In this document: positions 63,757-64,000 of the stretch, piece after piece
Position numbering within the stretch: position 1 is the first letter of the stretch
Layout: each line of letters opens with the position of its first letter
Assembly: GCA_963969345.1 (NCBI GenBank)
Contig: OZ017769.1
Coordinates: 8,001,725 to 8,065,724 of the forward strand
Direction: 5' to 3'
From: Turbatrix aceti
Taxonomy: Eukaryota > Nematoda > Chromadorea > Rhabditida > Panagrolaimidae
Length of the DNA stretch: 64,000 nucleotides
Notes under the pieces: generated by a model
What the model was told of the DNA's origin: nothing
What the model saw: the letters and a program-made list of their open reading frames with translations, nothing else
Database searches by the model: none
Made by a program: the position numbers and the translations under genes

Positions 63757-64000
63757 TAAACTAACCAATTTTCTCTCCAACGCATAATTCGCTCGCTGTC
63801 GTCGATGGTGCGGTGCTGCCTGCGCCTGCATTCATCGCGCTGCAGCGCAGCCACCACTGCCTAGGCTGGCTGGCTGGCTGCCTTGCGCGCGCCATTCAAA
63901 TGCAACGCGAAGGAAAAACCAACGACGACGATGGATGATGGTGGTGGGGTGGTGGCCGGCGCTCACAGCAGTCGTCGTCGTCGTCGTAGTCGTCAGTCAG
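63757..64000. other. Window edge, simple repeats only
   Basis: Contains GCTGGCTGGCTGG near 63866 and a GTCGTCGTCGTCGTCG microsatellite near 63973. No gene seen. Confidence 0.4.

Overview
The window is nuclear DNA of an animal. The coding regions are GC-rich, multi-exon and split by short, very A/T-rich GT-AG introns; they encode metazoan families (ARID1-type SWI/SNF subunit, TopBP1, kinesin-13, nicotinic-type receptor, STAR RNA-binding protein, multi-vWA secreted protein). A paraoxonase-like protein with an N-terminal membrane anchor (MEC-6 type), a PAT-like split-repeat element, compact introns and MADF/BESS and MAM-like genes favour an invertebrate, most likely a nematode. That assignment is inference. 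Exon models were built by hand from splice signals and reading-phase continuity; every model closes in frame, but boundaries can be off by a base.

Layout: (1) 1-1700 non-coding; 1701-9064 (+) paraoxonase/MEC-6-like gene whose last intron carries a 4.4-kb element with split direct repeats A1..B1A2..B2. (2) 9180-12058 (-) secreted MAM-like protein, tail-to-tail with gene 1. (3) 12059-14878 no gene. (4) 14879-20416 (-) TopBP1, head-to-head (477 bp) with (5) 20894-22602 (+) a DnaJ-A type chaperone lacking the G/F linker. (6) 22814-25780 (-) kinesin-13. (7) 27731-30174 (-) nicotinic acetylcholine receptor alpha-type subunit. (8) 30288-30654 a short hAT-like element with an intact 8-bp target duplication. 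(9) 31948-33365 (-) LSM14/Trailer hitch, head-to-head (470 bp) with (10) 33836-35454 (+) a TMEM134-like membrane protein. (11) 35664-44271 (-) a 2088-aa protein of nine vWA domains; one of its introns holds (12) a complete STAR/KH gene on the other strand, 37598-38889 (+). (13) 46567-47374 (+) MADF-BESS protein. (14) 48458-61502 (-) ARID1/Osa, with an alternative first exon at 53724-54147 that would give an ARID-less form. (15) 61503-64000 upstream DNA ending in a Mutator-like inverted-repeat element with a 10-bp target duplication.

The genes are mostly unrelated housekeeping, chromatin, RNA and neuronal genes and do not form a pathway. The unusual content is structural: a split-repeat retroelement in an intron, a nested antisense gene, an alternative promoter that removes a DNA-binding domain, several small transposon families sitting in introns, and domain-level decay (lost paraoxonase active-site residues, lost MIDAS motifs, lost G/F linker).
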